Shown: piece by piece, positions 59,621-60,000 of the stretch
How the letters are laid out: each line of letters starts with the position of its first letter
How positions within the stretch are numbered: the stretch's first letter is position 1
Origin: Antedon mediterranea
Lineage: Eukaryota > Echinodermata > Crinoidea > Comatulida > Antedonidae
DNA: 60,000 bases
Assembly (NCBI RefSeq): GCF_964355755.1
Contig: NC_092679.1
Span: forward strand, 21,609,432 to 21,669,431
Direction of reading: 5' to 3'
Translations under genes and position numbers: made by a program
Notes under the pieces: model-generated
Seen by the model: only the letters and a program-made list of their open reading frames with translations
What the model was told of the DNA's origin: nothing
Databases searched by the model: none

Positions 59621-60000
59621 TTAGAATTAAAAATATGAATGCTATTTACAACGAAGGATTTTCTAGTTCTACAAAGATTAGCTCTTGGAGGTCGTAGCCT
59701 AATACCTGATCTATTTAAGTTATAACAGTATATATACTGTAGTTTATACCCCAACTATTATAACATAACAACTTTTTCAAGAGACAAAATAGATAGAAAA
59801 TGTATAGCACCCTCTATGTTTCAATAAATATATTTCTGTTTAAAAATCACTAGGCACCCTCTATGTTTAATTTTCCACCAAATAGATAGAATTTCCTGTG
59901 CTATATTGACCATAAAAACAAATTAATTTAATGTTACTTTTTCGTCAAAATTGGCAAATTGATTTAATTTTAGAATTATGTTTTTTTTAATTTATTTTTA

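Overview
The window is animal nuclear DNA: AT-rich (about two thirds A+T by eye), with many short exons in introns of roughly 90 bp to 1 kb and a dense load of short interspersed repeats. It holds two protein-coding genes, both on the + strand. The close match of both proteins to vertebrate orthologues, together with the repeat style (palindromic MITE-like elements, tRNA-derived SINEs, retroposon tails with ATTCA or ATT repeats), suggests a marine invertebrate deuterostome. An echinoderm is my best guess, but the window alone does not prove it.

Region 1 (1-32526) is the 3' part of USP34, the giant ubiquitin C-terminal hydrolase. I traced 64 consecutive exons with splice sites and consistent phase. 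They encode about 3152 residues with no frameshift or internal stop. The 5' end of the gene lies upstream of the window. The USP catalytic domain is intact (Cys codon 15880, His codon 18055, Asn-Asp codons 18121-18126). One intron uses a GC donor (21476). The introns carry MITEs, SINEs, a LINE tail and a partly duplicated exon end.

Region 2 (32527-36340) is the 3' UTR of USP34 and the intergenic gap. It holds two kinds of palindromic MITE and a 1.2-kb minisatellite of about 45 units of 22 bp, each containing TATATAAG.

Region 3 (about 36340-54240) is a complete Pellino gene, an E3 ubiquitin ligase of Toll/IL-1 receptor signalling. It has a likely non-coding first exon, a start exon with two tiny uORFs, ten further coding exons, a phosphothreonine-binding FHA region and a C-terminal RING-like region (427 residues inferred). 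Its large third intron holds several tandem repeats.

Region 4 (54240-60000) has no gene I can support. It holds palindromic MITEs, a G-rich run, retroposon tails, a perfect hairpin built of nuclear-receptor half-sites, and one weak candidate first exon.

The two genes work on opposite sides of ubiquitin chemistry: USP34 removes ubiquitin and Pellino adds it. In human, USP34 and PELI1 lie on the same chromosome arm (2p15 and 2p14), so their direct adjacency here may reflect an old linkage. I found no new multi-gene system. The most unusual items are the duplicated exon end with an in-phase second donor, the TATA-like array upstream of Pellino, the 130-bp triplication beside a Pellino splice acceptor, and the compact cluster of palindromic element families.
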